From Bacillota bacterium (GTDB lineage Bacteria; Bacillota; Clostridia; Peptostreptococcales; Anaerovoracaceae): DNA of 12,227 bases. Under the pieces are notes generated by a model that saw nothing but the letters and a program-made list of their open reading frames with translations, made no database searches and had not been told where the DNA came from. Position numbers and translations under genes: made by a program. The stretch is from NCBI GenBank assembly GCA_029266295.1, contig JAQSXD010000060.1:1-12227 (forward strand). Direction: 5' to 3'. Positions 1-7,593 of this stretch are shown one piece after another. Position 1 is the first letter of the stretch; each line of letters opens with the position of its first letter.

Positions 1-669
1 GGTATAAAATTATATATGTTCGGCGGCTTAGGTATTTTTGCTTATCCATGTTTTGTTGATCCGGTATCGCATGATATCAGTGGCATGAAATATGGAATGA
101 TTGCTTCTCTAGTATCTTTCCTTATTGGTTTAGGTCTAGCTTTGCCGTTTTATCATGATGAAAAGGAAGAGGAAAACAGTTCTGTTGTAAAAAAAGATGG
201 TGATAAAATTCTGGAAAAAGAAATCTTGACTAGTCCGTTGATTGGTGAAGTGAAGGCTTTGGAAGAAATCCCAGATGAAGCATTTTCTTCTGGTGTATTG
301 GGAAAAGGTGTAGCAATACTTCCTTCAGAAGGTAAAGTCATTGCACCAGCCGATGGCACGATAACGACAATTTTCCCTACGGGTCATGCTTTAGGATTGA
401 TTACGGATAAAGGTACGGAAATTCTCATTCATATTGGAATCGATACCGTAAAATTAAATGGGCAATATTTTCAGGCAAAGGTGAAACAAGGTGATACGGT
501 AAAATGTGGACAGATCCTTGTTGAATTTGATCTGGAAAAAATAAAAACAGCAGGGTATTCTGTGATGACACCTGTAGTGATTACAAACTTCCAACAGTAT
601 TTGGATATTATTGTGACAGAAAAAGAAAATATAGATTACAAGGAAAGTCTTATTACGGTTATTGCATAA
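1..669 (+). CDS. bglP: PTS beta-glucoside-type permease, C-terminal part (end of EIIC plus EIIA), 5' truncated by window edge
   Basis: The reading frame is already open at base 1, so the gene starts outside the window. The visible part has two hydrophobic segments (end of the EIIC channel), then a charged linker, then a full glucose-family EIIA domain. Numbering from the first ATG at 16, EIIA motifs are a PADG block near residue 111, PTGHALGL (His124) and ILIHIGIDTV, where His139 (codon 430-432) is the expected phosphorylated histidine. The EIIC-then-EIIA order is that of the one-chain EIIBCA beta-glucoside permeases (BglF/BglP), which import and phosphorylate beta-glucosides at the cytoplasmic membrane. 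The downstream GH1 6-phospho-beta-glucosidase supports this substrate class. A trehalose- or sucrose-type EIIBCA cannot be excluded because the EIIB domain and most of EIIC are not visible. It ends with tandem TAA codons 82 bases before the porin, with no terminator seen between them. Confidence 0.88.
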   Translation, partial: GIKLYMFGGLGIFAYPCFVDPVSHDISGMKYGMIASLVSFLIGLGLALPFYHDEKEEENSSVVKKDGDKILEKEILTSPLIGEVKALEEIPDEAFSSGVLGKGVAILPSEGKVIAPADGTITTIFPTGHALGLITDKGTEILIHIGIDTVKLNGQYFQAKVKQGDTVKCGQILVEFDLEKIKTAGYSVMTPVVITNFQQYLDIIVTEKENIDYKESLITVIA

Positions 670-751
670 TAACGAATATTTTACATGTAAGACACTTTAT
701 GTTTTAGAAATATATTAAATAATTGAAGAATACAATGTTGGAGGAAAAACA

Positions 752-2122
752 ATGAAAAAAGCGTTAGCAGTATTAGGACTTTCTACCGTAATTTTTTGTG
801 GCGGCGTACAAGCCGAGGCAGCACCGGGATTTTTTCAAGATGTACCACTGAACGACTGGTCTTATGAAGCCGTCAACGGACTCATTACCACAGGACATGT
901 GAATTATTACACCGAACCGATACCACAAGGCCGTATCATGAGCCGCATGGAAATGGCCATGGTTGTCGATGATGCCATGCAGCATCTCAAAGAATTTACG
1001 CCTACTGAGCAGGATACGATTCAGAAATTGAATAAAGAATATTACTATGACATCAAAAAGATACAGATACTGTCGAAGCTCGACAATGCGGATTTGGAAA
1101 AGGCTGCAAATGGGGAAAATGGCACGACCTTTACTGAAGAAGAAAAAGCTGGTCTGAAGAAAGCGGCAGCTTTGGCGGATAAGTTGTCTATCAATGGCTA
1201 TGCCCGCCTGCGTAATGATCACTTTATGAAGGATACGGGCAAGACGACCCGCGCAAATATGCTTCACGTGCAAGTCAATACGACGTACAAGGTAGATGAT
1301 AATTGGCAGGCGCATACCGATCTTGGCTTTCGTAATTCTTTCAGCGGCTTTGATGAACTAAAATCCCTTTCACCGAGTGAGAATAAGACGGGTACCACCA
1401 TGGATACCTATGTGACTGGTCGGATGGCGAACAATGCCCTCGGTCTTAAAATCGGCAAGTGGAATGAATGGAACATTTACGGCTGGGGCATGGATATCGA
1501 CTGCGATTTCTCTGGTGTTCAGCTTGATTATGGCAAAAAAGATTTCAAGACCTATTTAACCATGGGCAAGATGGATCTTTGGGATGATGCCATGGGTGGA
1601 GATCGTAAGTATGAACAGATTAGCAGTCTGCGCTCCTTCTATCAATTTGATAAGAAAAATGACATCAATGTCGGTGTTTCTTGGAGTTCTGCTATGGCCA
1701 GCCGCTACCAGGATCCTGATCAGGGGCGCGTATTCTATTACTATGCCCATGCGCATCACAAATTTGATAACAACTGGGATCTCCGTGCGGGCCTCATCAA
1801 CAGCGATGCAAAGCGAGATGATACGGCAACTGCAAGCACAAAAACGAAGTCGCCGGGCCGCTGGCTGCAGCTCCGATACAAGGGGGCCGACCTTCAGGCT
1901 CCTGGCTCTTATGCCATTACCACTACTTACCGCTATGAACCGGCCCTCACCTGGCCAACGGTCACGGACTGGTGCGGGCTCAATGAACGTTTCATCCGCC
2001 TTGGCGTAAGCTATGTACCAGCGAAGAACGTCCTCTTGGATACCTTCTATACTTGGGCAAGAGAAATTGACACTGGTGAGAAGGACGACCTGTACCGTTT
2101 CCAAGCGCAGTTCTTCTTCTGA
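752..2122 (+). CDS. SLH-domain outer-membrane porin of the sugar cluster
   Basis: The product has 456 residues: a signal peptide (about 1-23, cleavage near AEA-AP), one SLH domain (about 27-79, with the DWSYEAVNGL and RMEMAMVVDDAM blocks), a charged helical, probably coiled-coil stretch (about 80-145), then a long region rich in alternating aromatic and polar residues that reads as a beta-barrel and ends in FQAQFFF, the C-terminal phenylalanine typical of outer-membrane proteins. In Negativicutes such porins span the outer membrane and bind peptidoglycan through the SLH domain. The start is supported by GGAGG at 740-744, seven bases before ATG. Its place between a PTS gene and glycosidases suggests a porin dedicated to glucoside uptake rather than the general OmpM-type porin; that specificity is inferred. 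It is visibly richer in G+C than the genes at the right of the window. Confidence 0.88.
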   Translation: MKKALAVLGLSTVIFCGGVQAEAAPGFFQDVPLNDWSYEAVNGLITTGHVNYYTEPIPQGRIMSRMEMAMVVDDAMQHLKEFTPTEQDTIQKLNKEYYYDIKKIQILSKLDNADLEKAANGENGTTFTEEEKAGLKKAAALADKLSINGYARLRNDHFMKDTGKTTRANMLHVQVNTTYKVDDNWQAHTDLGFRNSFSGFDELKSLSPSENKTGTTMDTYVTGRMANNALGLKIGKWNEWNIYGWGMDIDCDFSGVQLDYGKKDFKTYLTMGKMDLWDDAMGGDRKYEQISSLRSFYQFDKKNDINVGVSWSSAMASRYQDPDQGRVFYYYAHAHHKFDNNWDLRAGLINSDAKRDDTATASTKTKSPGRWLQLRYKGADLQAPGSYAITTTYRYEPALTWPTVTDWCGLNERFIRLGVSYVPAKNVLLDTFYTWAREIDTGEKDDLYRFQAQFFF

Positions 2123-2124
2123 TA

Positions 2125-2196
2125 AAGCAGGAAATCTATCCTTCGGATGTAAAGGCAATCAAAGAAGAAAAAAACCTGATTACGGTTGTTATATAA
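2125..2196 (+). pseudogene. Remnant resembling the C-terminus of a PTS EIIA domain
   Basis: Starting about two bases after the porin stop, in a frame different from the porin, an open stretch ends at TAA 2194-2196. Its last 21 codons (2131-2193) read EIYPSDVKAI then KEEKNLITVVI. They line up without gaps with the last 21 residues of the EIIA at the window start (DIIVTEKENI then DYKESLITVIA): both end in a xLITVxx block directly before the stop, although by my count only 6 of 21 positions are identical. There is no start codon, ribosome site or upstream EIIA sequence, so it cannot encode a protein of its own. I read it as the tail of a second, diverged EIIA-containing permease whose body has been lost. 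The match is short, so chance is not excluded. Confidence 0.5.
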
Positions 2197-2203
2197 AATA
2201 AAG

Positions 2204-2247
2204 AAACGCTGGAGCAGGGCACGGGAGTTGTCCTCTTTGGCGTTTTT
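2204..2247 (+). terminator. Intrinsic-terminator-like hairpin between porin and esterase
   Basis: The arms AAACGC (2204-2209) and GCGTTT (2240-2245) enclose further pairing: TGGAG with CTTTG through wobbles, then AGGGCA with TGTCCT after one bulged base. Five T residues (2243-2247) follow the 3' arm. It is a long, imperfect stem typical of a rho-independent terminator. Only 18 bases separate it from the esterase ATG, which leaves no room for a separate promoter after it, so it may act as a partial terminator or attenuator inside the operon. Confidence 0.7.
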
Positions 2248-2265
2248 CAAAGGGAGATATGTAAA

Positions 2266-3624
2266 ATGAATTGTAGAAAAATTTTTTGTACGGGTATAGC
2301 CAGTGTACTCATGGCTGGAATGCTGTTCGGTCTAGGTGTATCATCGGTTGAAGCGGCTGCCAAAGCAGCACCATCGTATCGTACGGTTACTGAGGTTTAT
2401 GACTGGGGTGCAGCGGTTTCCAAGGTTATCGTTGACCTAGGAGAGGGTGTCTCTGCAAATGCAGTGGATAATGGAACGTTCAAAGTCTATGCGAAACGTA
2501 TTTTAGCGGAAGGCGCAACAACACCGAAGCAGGCTATGCAGGCGAAAAACAAGATTTCTTTAGGCTCAGAAGCACAGAAAGACAGTGATCTTGAAGGCTA
2601 TCGTGAGGTCACGAAAGCTTATGTATCCGATGCTGACGGCAAAGCTGTTGACAAGGGGCGCTATGTGGCCATTGAGCTGAAGGTTGGTCCGAATATTGCT
2701 ATCGGATCGGCGCTTAATTTTGATGTGAATAGTTTTTTTAATAACTGGGTAAAACCGGACTATACGATTACACAGATGAAAGCCGCCGATTCAGTTAAAG
2801 GTCTGGTAATTGATCATAATAAAGGCAATGTGCGTCCAATCGTTGATAAATTCAGCTACGCACATAAGATGTTTGGTCGCTTGTCCTATGGCTATGCAAG
2901 CTACGAGCCAAAAGACAATGAAAAACACCCGTTGATTCTTTGGCTTCATGGTATGGGAGAGGGTGGAACCGATAGTCCGTCAATTCCAATTTCGGCCAAT
3001 AAGGCGGATATGTTTGCGGATGATTCCCTGCAGTCGCATTTTGGCGGGGCCTATGTGCTTGTACCGCAAGCACGTACTTACTGGATGCATGGTTATAAAG
3101 GGTTTGGGGATGGGACGTCCATCTATGAAGAAAGCCTTATGCAGCTGATTGAGGCTTATGCCGATGAACATCCGAATGTCGATAAGAGCCGTATTTACAT
3201 CGGAGGAGATTCCAATGGTGGCTATATGACGATGCTCATGATTCGTGATTATCCGGAGTATTTTGCAGCAGCTTTCCCAACCTGTGAGGGTTTGGCGGAT
3301 AAACTGATCAGCGATGCGGATATCGAGGCGTTCAAGAAGACGCCAATCTGGTTTACTGCAGCGAAGACGGATACGACGCTTCCACCAAAAGATTATGTTG
3401 TGCCGACGTTCCAACGGTTGCAGTCAGCTGGTGCGACAAATGTTCATTTCAGCTTTTTTGATAATGTTGTTGACCAGACGGGCTTGTATAAAAAGGCAGA
3501 TGGTTCGGCATTTGAATATCCTGGGCATTGGTCTTGGATTTATGTGTACAATGATAAATGTGAGGATACCATCGGAGGGAAGACCGTGAAACTTATGGAT
3601 TGGCTTGCAGCACAGAAAAGATAA
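2266..3624 (+). CDS. Exported alpha/beta-hydrolase esterase with Ig-like N-terminal domain (EstA-like)
   Basis: The product has 452 residues. A signal peptide (about 1-30, VEA-AA) directs export, probably to the periplasm. Residues about 38-172 form a beta-rich domain resembling the Ig-like N-terminal domain of EstA-type esterases. From about 219 comes an alpha/beta-hydrolase domain: oxyanion segment LHGMGEGG (228-), nucleophile elbow GDSNGG with Ser316, acid candidate Asp369 (AKTDTT) and His421 (PGHWSW), so the triad looks intact. Such enzymes cleave carboxylic esters; next to beta-glucosidases it may remove acyl groups from decorated glucosides or oligosaccharides, which is inferred. The start is backed by AGGGAG at 2251-2256. 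It lies 27 bases before the GH1 gene and is almost certainly co-transcribed with it. A truncated relative of its last 37 residues lies downstream at 7594-7704. Confidence 0.85.
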   Translation: MNCRKIFCTGIASVLMAGMLFGLGVSSVEAAAKAAPSYRTVTEVYDWGAAVSKVIVDLGEGVSANAVDNGTFKVYAKRILAEGATTPKQAMQAKNKISLGSEAQKDSDLEGYREVTKAYVSDADGKAVDKGRYVAIELKVGPNIAIGSALNFDVNSFFNNWVKPDYTITQMKAADSVKGLVIDHNKGNVRPIVDKFSYAHKMFGRLSYGYASYEPKDNEKHPLILWLHGMGEGGTDSPSIPISANKADMFADDSLQSHFGGAYVLVPQARTYWMHGYKGFGDGTSIYEESLMQLIEAYADEHPNVDKSRIYIGGDSNGGYMTMLMIRDYPEYFAAAFPTCEGLADKLISDADIEAFKKTPIWFTAAKTDTTLPPKDYVVPTFQRLQSAGATNVHFSFFDNVVDQTGLYKKADGSAFEYPGHWSWIYVYNDKCEDTIGGKTVKLMDWLAAQKR

Positions 3625-3651
3625 CAATTTTTATAAAGGGGGTTAGGTACA

Positions 3652-5061
3652 ATGACATTTCCAAAGAATTTTTTATGGGGCGGTGCAGTAGCTGCCAATC
3701 AGTGTGAGGGTGCATACAATGAAGATGGCAAGGGTCTGGATATCCAGGACATTATGCCGCGTGGTATCAAAGGTGCACCTATGTCCGAGCCGACGGAAGA
3801 TAACATGAAGCTTGTCGGGATAGATTTTTATCATCGTTATAAAGAAGATGTGAAGCTTTTTGCTGAAATGGGCTTCAAGGTTTTCCGGACTTCGATTGCA
3901 TGGAGCCGGATTTTCCCGAATGGTGATGATGCAGAGCCGAATGAACAGGGGCTGGCTTTTTATGACAGCCTGTTTGATGAATGCCATAAATATGGAATCG
4001 AACCGCTGGTGACGATTTCCCATTACGAGACGCCGCTGCATCTTGCAAAGAAATACGATGGTTGGGTAAACCATGCTCTCATCGGTTTCTATGAGAACTA
4101 TGTGCGTACGATTTTTGCGCGCTATGGCAGTAAGGTTAAATATTGGCTGACGTTCAATGAAATCAACTCGGTGCTTCATGCACCGCTTATGAGCGGTGGC
4201 ATTATGACACCGAAAGAGAAATTAAGTCTGCAGGATCTCTATCAGGCCGTCCATCATGAACTGGTGGCTTCAGCGCTGGCAACGAAAATTGCGCATGAAA
4301 TGATGCCGAAAGCAAAAATCGGTTGTATGGTTCTTAGTATGCCAACTTATCCGCTGACGCCGCATCCAGATGATCTTATTGCGGTAATGAAAGCAGAACA
4401 TATGAACTATTTCTTTGGAGATGTACATGTTCGAGGCGAATATCCGGGCTATATCAAACGCTATTTCAAGGAAAACCAAATTGAATTGAAAATAGAAAAA
4501 GAAGATGAAGAAATTCTTACACATACCGTGGATTTCGTTTCTTTCAGCTATTATATGAGTGTTTGTGAAACAGCTGATTTAGAGAAAAAGAAAAAAGGTG
4601 AAGGAAACCTCATGGGCGGTATACCAAATCCATATCTTCCTTCGTCTGAATGGGGCTGGCAGATCGATCCACAGGGTATCCGTTATGTTCTCAATATGTT
4701 TTGGGATCGTTGGCAGAAACCGCTGTTTATTGTAGAAAATGGTCTGGGTGCGGTAGATGAACTTGTAGAGGATGGGCAAGGCGGCAAAACGGTACATGAT
4801 GATTATCGTATCAGCTATCTTAACGATCATCTTGTACAGGTTGGCGAAGCGATTGAAGATGGTGTGCCGGTCATGGGGTATACGACCTGGGGCTGCATCG
4901 ATCTTGTCAGTGCATCAACAGCAGAGCTCAAGAAACGTTATGGATTCATCTATGTAGATCGCAAGGATGACGGGACAGGTACGCTTGCACGCTACAAGAA
5001 AAAATCCTTTGGCTGGTACAAAGAAATCATTGCCTCAAATGGCGATGCGTTAAAAAAATAA
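3652..5061 (+). CDS. bglA: 6-phospho-beta-glucosidase, glycoside hydrolase family 1
   Basis: The product has 469 residues, full length for GH1 and without a signal peptide, so it is cytoplasmic. The N-terminal GH1 signature FLWGGAVAANQCEGA is present. The acid/base is Glu170 (TFNEIN) and the nucleophile Glu362 (FIVENGLG). The segment DLVSAS...LKKRYGFIYVD (417-435) is the phosphate-binding loop of 6-phospho-glycosidases; Ser420, Lys428 and Tyr430 are the likely contacts. This marks it as the enzyme that hydrolyses PTS-imported phospho-beta-glucosides such as cellobiose- or gentiobiose-6'-phosphate to glucose and glucose-6-phosphate. The PTS permease at the start of the cluster is the natural partner. 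The start is supported by an A/G-rich site (AAAGGGGG, 3635-3642). A 6-phospho-beta-galactosidase is less likely given the BglA/AscB-like C-terminal sequence. Confidence 0.93.
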   Translation: MTFPKNFLWGGAVAANQCEGAYNEDGKGLDIQDIMPRGIKGAPMSEPTEDNMKLVGIDFYHRYKEDVKLFAEMGFKVFRTSIAWSRIFPNGDDAEPNEQGLAFYDSLFDECHKYGIEPLVTISHYETPLHLAKKYDGWVNHALIGFYENYVRTIFARYGSKVKYWLTFNEINSVLHAPLMSGGIMTPKEKLSLQDLYQAVHHELVASALATKIAHEMMPKAKIGCMVLSMPTYPLTPHPDDLIAVMKAEHMNYFFGDVHVRGEYPGYIKRYFKENQIELKIEKEDEEILTHTVDFVSFSYYMSVCETADLEKKKKGEGNLMGGIPNPYLPSSEWGWQIDPQGIRYVLNMFWDRWQKPLFIVENGLGAVDELVEDGQGGKTVHDDYRISYLNDHLVQVGEAIEDGVPVMGYTTWGCIDLVSASTAELKKRYGFIYVDRKDDGTGTLARYKKKSFGWYKEIIASNGDALKK

Positions 5062-5069
5062 ATAAAATG

Positions 5070-5099
5070 CAGGAGTATGGCGTTGACGCTGTACTCCTG
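5070..5099 (+). repeat. Intercistronic hairpin between GH1 and GH3 genes
   Basis: CAGGAGTA (5070-5077) and TACTCCTG (5092-5099) pair perfectly. Inside, TGGCG (5078-5082) and CGCTG (5087-5091) continue the stem with two wobble pairs around the loop TTGA. The 13-pair hairpin lies nine bases after the GH1 stop. No T-run follows on the + strand, so it is not a normal terminator there; an mRNA-stabilising or processing element is more likely. On the opposite strand it would be followed by a T-rich stretch, but no gene is read that way here. Confidence 0.65.
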
Positions 5100-5144
5100 A
5101 TGGTATAGAAAGACAGATGATTCTGAAAAAAAGGAGCAGATTTC

Positions 5145-7535
5145 ATGAAAAAAACAGCAGCATTAGCACTTACAATCGCGCTGGCTCTTGTTGGCGTACA
5201 GGTACAGGCCGCCAAGGCGCCTGTTGAGAAAACCACTGCAGACGGCTATGAACTTATCGAAAATATGCATGGGCCGGAGCTGGGATATTCGAAAGATTCC
5301 GGGATGAAGCTTCTGACCGTGGATGAAAAATTCTTCAAGGATATGAACCGCAATGGTAAGCTCGATAAATTCGAGGACTGGCGCTTTACGCCGCAGCAGC
5401 GTGCTGAGGACCTTGCCCAGAAAATCAGTATCGATGAAATTGCCGGTCTTATGCTCTATAGTATGCATCAGCGCAATCTGCAACCGGAACTCAATGATGC
5501 GCAGAAACAAATGCTGAGCCAGGATAACGTGCGTACCGTACTGAATGCTGATACCGGGGCAAGCATTGAAACTACGGCAAAATGGAACAATGCAATGCAG
5601 TCCTATACAGAAGCGCAGCCGTTTGCGATTCCGGTCAACACAAGCTCCGACCCGCGCAATGATGCGCGCGGCGATGGTGTGTACCTCAAGGGAACGACGG
5701 GAGGTGTATCCCGCTGGCCGAGTAATCTGGGGCTCGCGGCAACTTTTGATCCGTCGATTGAAAAACACTTTGCTCAGGTCTATGCGAAAGAATACCGTGC
5801 TATGGGCATAGGTACAGGGCTTTCACCGCAGATTGACTTGGCAACTGATCCGCGTTGGCCGCGGTTCTATGGCACATTCGGTGAAGATCCGGCACTTTCC
5901 CGGGATATGGCCCGGGCCTCGATTGATGGTGCACAATCTACAGTGGACGCAGCAGGGAAAGACCTTGGCTGGGGCAAGAATAGCATCAATGCCATGATGA
6001 AGCATTGGCCAGGCGATGGTGTCGGTGAAGGCGGCCGCGAAGCACATTCGAAATACGGGAAATATGCGATTTATCTGGGAAATAACTTTCAGACACAGCT
6101 GATCCCATTTGTTGAAGGTGGCCTGAAGCTTGATGGCAAGACAAAAGTGCCAAGTGCTGTGATGTCGTCGTACTCAATTGCCTGGTCCGATGATGGTTCG
6201 TTGGGAGAAAAAGTTGGCAGCGCTTATAGCAAGTATAAATTGGATCTTTTGCGCAGCAAATACAAATATGATGGCGTTATCTGTACGGATTGGTGTGTCA
6301 CGCATTCACCGGGTGAGGGCGTAGCTGGTCTTTCCACGGCATGGGGCGTTGAAGATGGTTATACGGAAGCCGAACGTCACTATAAAGCCCTCATGGCCGG
6401 TGTTGATCAGTTCGGTGGTAACAATGCAAAGCAACCGGTGCTCGATGCCTATACGATGGGCATAAAAGAACATGGCGAAGCCTTCATGCAGAAACGTTTC
6501 CGTACATCCGCTACTCGTTTGCTACGCAATATTTTCCAGCTTGGTCTGTTTGAAAATCCGTATCTTGATGTACATCAGAGTGTAGCGACTGTCGGCAATG
6601 CAGCCGATTTAGCAGCAGGCTATGATGCCCAGCTCAAATCCATCGTCATGCTCAAGAATAAGGGTGGCGTGATTCATGCGGCAACTGGTCAGGAAGTACA
6701 GAAACCAACGGTGTACATTCCGATGGTGTACCGGCCAGTGATTGTCAATAAACGTTTTGGAACCTATACCGCAGCGAACTGGAGTCTGCCAGTGAATCTT
6801 GCCGTTGCTCAGCAGTATTTCAACGTCGTGACGGACAGTGTTCCTTCACTTAGTGCGAAAGATAAGGATGAGAAACCGATGGCTGGTGTGCAGGATATTG
6901 TGCGTCTCAATCCAGTAGAAGTTGCAAAATGCGATGCTGTACTGGCGGTGGTTGATACTCCGACCCCGGAAGGCAACAATTTTGATGGCATTGGTTATGC
7001 CGATGATGAGGGCTATATTCCAATCTCTTTGCAATATGGTAAATATACGGCAGACTCCGCTGCTGTACGTAAGACTTCTATTGCAGGAGATTCGGGCGAA
7101 AATCGGTCTTATTATGGAAAAACGGCACGTACCATCAATTCACATGATCTCGATGGTGTAGTTTATGGTCGTGATTGTGCTGCAAAGTCTGGTAAAAAGA
7201 TGCCGATCATCACGATGGTCAAAGCAATGAAGCCGATGATCTTCAGTGAGATTGAGCCGCTTTCGGATGCTATTCTTATGGGATTCAGTGTCAGTGATCA
7301 GGCGTACTTTGATATCCTTACCGGAAAGACCGAGTCACAGGGGCTTTTGCCAATGCAGCAGCCGAAGGATATGATCACCGTAGAAACACAACTGGAGGAT
7401 GTACCACGGGACATGGTATGCTATAAAGACAGCGAAGGTCACAGCTATGACTTTGCTTACGGCATGGATTGGAAGGGTGTCATCAATGATGCAAGGACTG
7501 CAAAATATAATGTGCCGGTGCTCAAAGCAAAATAA
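5145..7535 (+). CDS. Exported beta-glucosidase, glycoside hydrolase family 3
   Basis: The product has 796 residues with a clear signal peptide (about 1-22, VQA-AK), so it acts in the periplasm or at the cell surface. An EF-hand-like calcium loop, DMNRNGKLDKFED (66-78), precedes the catalytic part; a similar DxNxNGxLD segment is common near the N-terminus of some GH3 enzymes. The TIM-barrel domain shows DPRWPRFYGTFGEDP (235-249), KHWPGDG (286-292) and ICTDWCVT with the probable nucleophile Asp382. The second, alpha/beta sandwich domain with the PA-less layout runs from about 480 to the end. Its likely job is to release glucose or shorten beta-glucans before PTS uptake. AAGGAG at 5131-5136 lies eight bases before ATG. 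It follows GH1 by 83 bases on the same strand and is probably in the same operon. Exact linkage specificity cannot be read from sequence. Confidence 0.92.
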   Translation: MKKTAALALTIALALVGVQVQAAKAPVEKTTADGYELIENMHGPELGYSKDSGMKLLTVDEKFFKDMNRNGKLDKFEDWRFTPQQRAEDLAQKISIDEIAGLMLYSMHQRNLQPELNDAQKQMLSQDNVRTVLNADTGASIETTAKWNNAMQSYTEAQPFAIPVNTSSDPRNDARGDGVYLKGTTGGVSRWPSNLGLAATFDPSIEKHFAQVYAKEYRAMGIGTGLSPQIDLATDPRWPRFYGTFGEDPALSRDMARASIDGAQSTVDAAGKDLGWGKNSINAMMKHWPGDGVGEGGREAHSKYGKYAIYLGNNFQTQLIPFVEGGLKLDGKTKVPSAVMSSYSIAWSDDGSLGEKVGSAYSKYKLDLLRSKYKYDGVICTDWCVTHSPGEGVAGLSTAWGVEDGYTEAERHYKALMAGVDQFGGNNAKQPVLDAYTMGIKEHGEAFMQKRFRTSATRLLRNIFQLGLFENPYLDVHQSVATVGNAADLAAGYDAQLKSIVMLKNKGGVIHAATGQEVQKPTVYIPMVYRPVIVNKRFGTYTAANWSLPVNLAVAQQYFNVVTDSVPSLSAKDKDEKPMAGVQDIVRLNPVEVAKCDAVLAVVDTPTPEGNNFDGIGYADDEGYIPISLQYGKYTADSAAVRKTSIAGDSGENRSYYGKTARTINSHDLDGVVYGRDCAAKSGKKMPIITMVKAMKPMIFSEIEPLSDAILMGFSVSDQAYFDILTGKTESQGLLPMQQPKDMITVETQLEDVPRDMVCYKDSEGHSYDFAYGMDWKGVINDARTAKYNVPVLKAK

Positions 7536-7560
7536 AGGTTGATTTCTGGTATTCAGTTTT

Positions 7561-7592
7561 GGCGGTTTGCAGTTGTTGGATTGCAAACCGCC
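7561..7592 (+). terminator. Perfect 11-bp hairpin after GH3, terminator stem lacking its T-run
   Basis: GGCGGTTTGCA (7561-7571) and TGCAAACCGCC (7582-7592) are perfectly complementary around a 10-base loop, 25 bases after the GH3 stop. This has the form of a terminator stem, but the sequence after it (ATTTGG) has only three T residues. The esterase-like remnant begins two bases later, so the original T-run may have been lost when that remnant was joined here. Confidence 0.6.
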
Positions 7593-7593
7593 A

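Noticed and set aside
670..751. Separate promoter or terminator between the PTS gene and the porin
   Set aside because: Only AT-rich sequence and a weak ACAT/ATGT pairing; no boxes at proper spacing and no T-run hairpin.
773..1315. 180-codon open frame on the minus strand inside the porin gene
   Set aside because: Lies wholly antisense to a gene with clear domains, has no ribosome site and no recognisable protein character.
1584..2009. 141-codon + strand frame overlapping the porin
   Set aside because: Out-of-frame shadow rich in Arg and Ser without start signals.
1556..2158. 200-codon open frame on the minus strand over the porin 3' end
   Set aside because: Shadow of the porin frame; its start lies in the intergenic remnant and nothing in it resembles a known family.
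2123..2203. LicT/BglG-type RNA antiterminator site before the hairpin
   Set aside because: No sequence resembling the RAT consensus and no clear pairing with the 5' arm of the terminator was found.
5163..5768. 201-codon open frame on the minus strand within the GH3 gene
   Set aside because: Antisense to the signal peptide and catalytic start of a well-supported gene, with no independent evidence.
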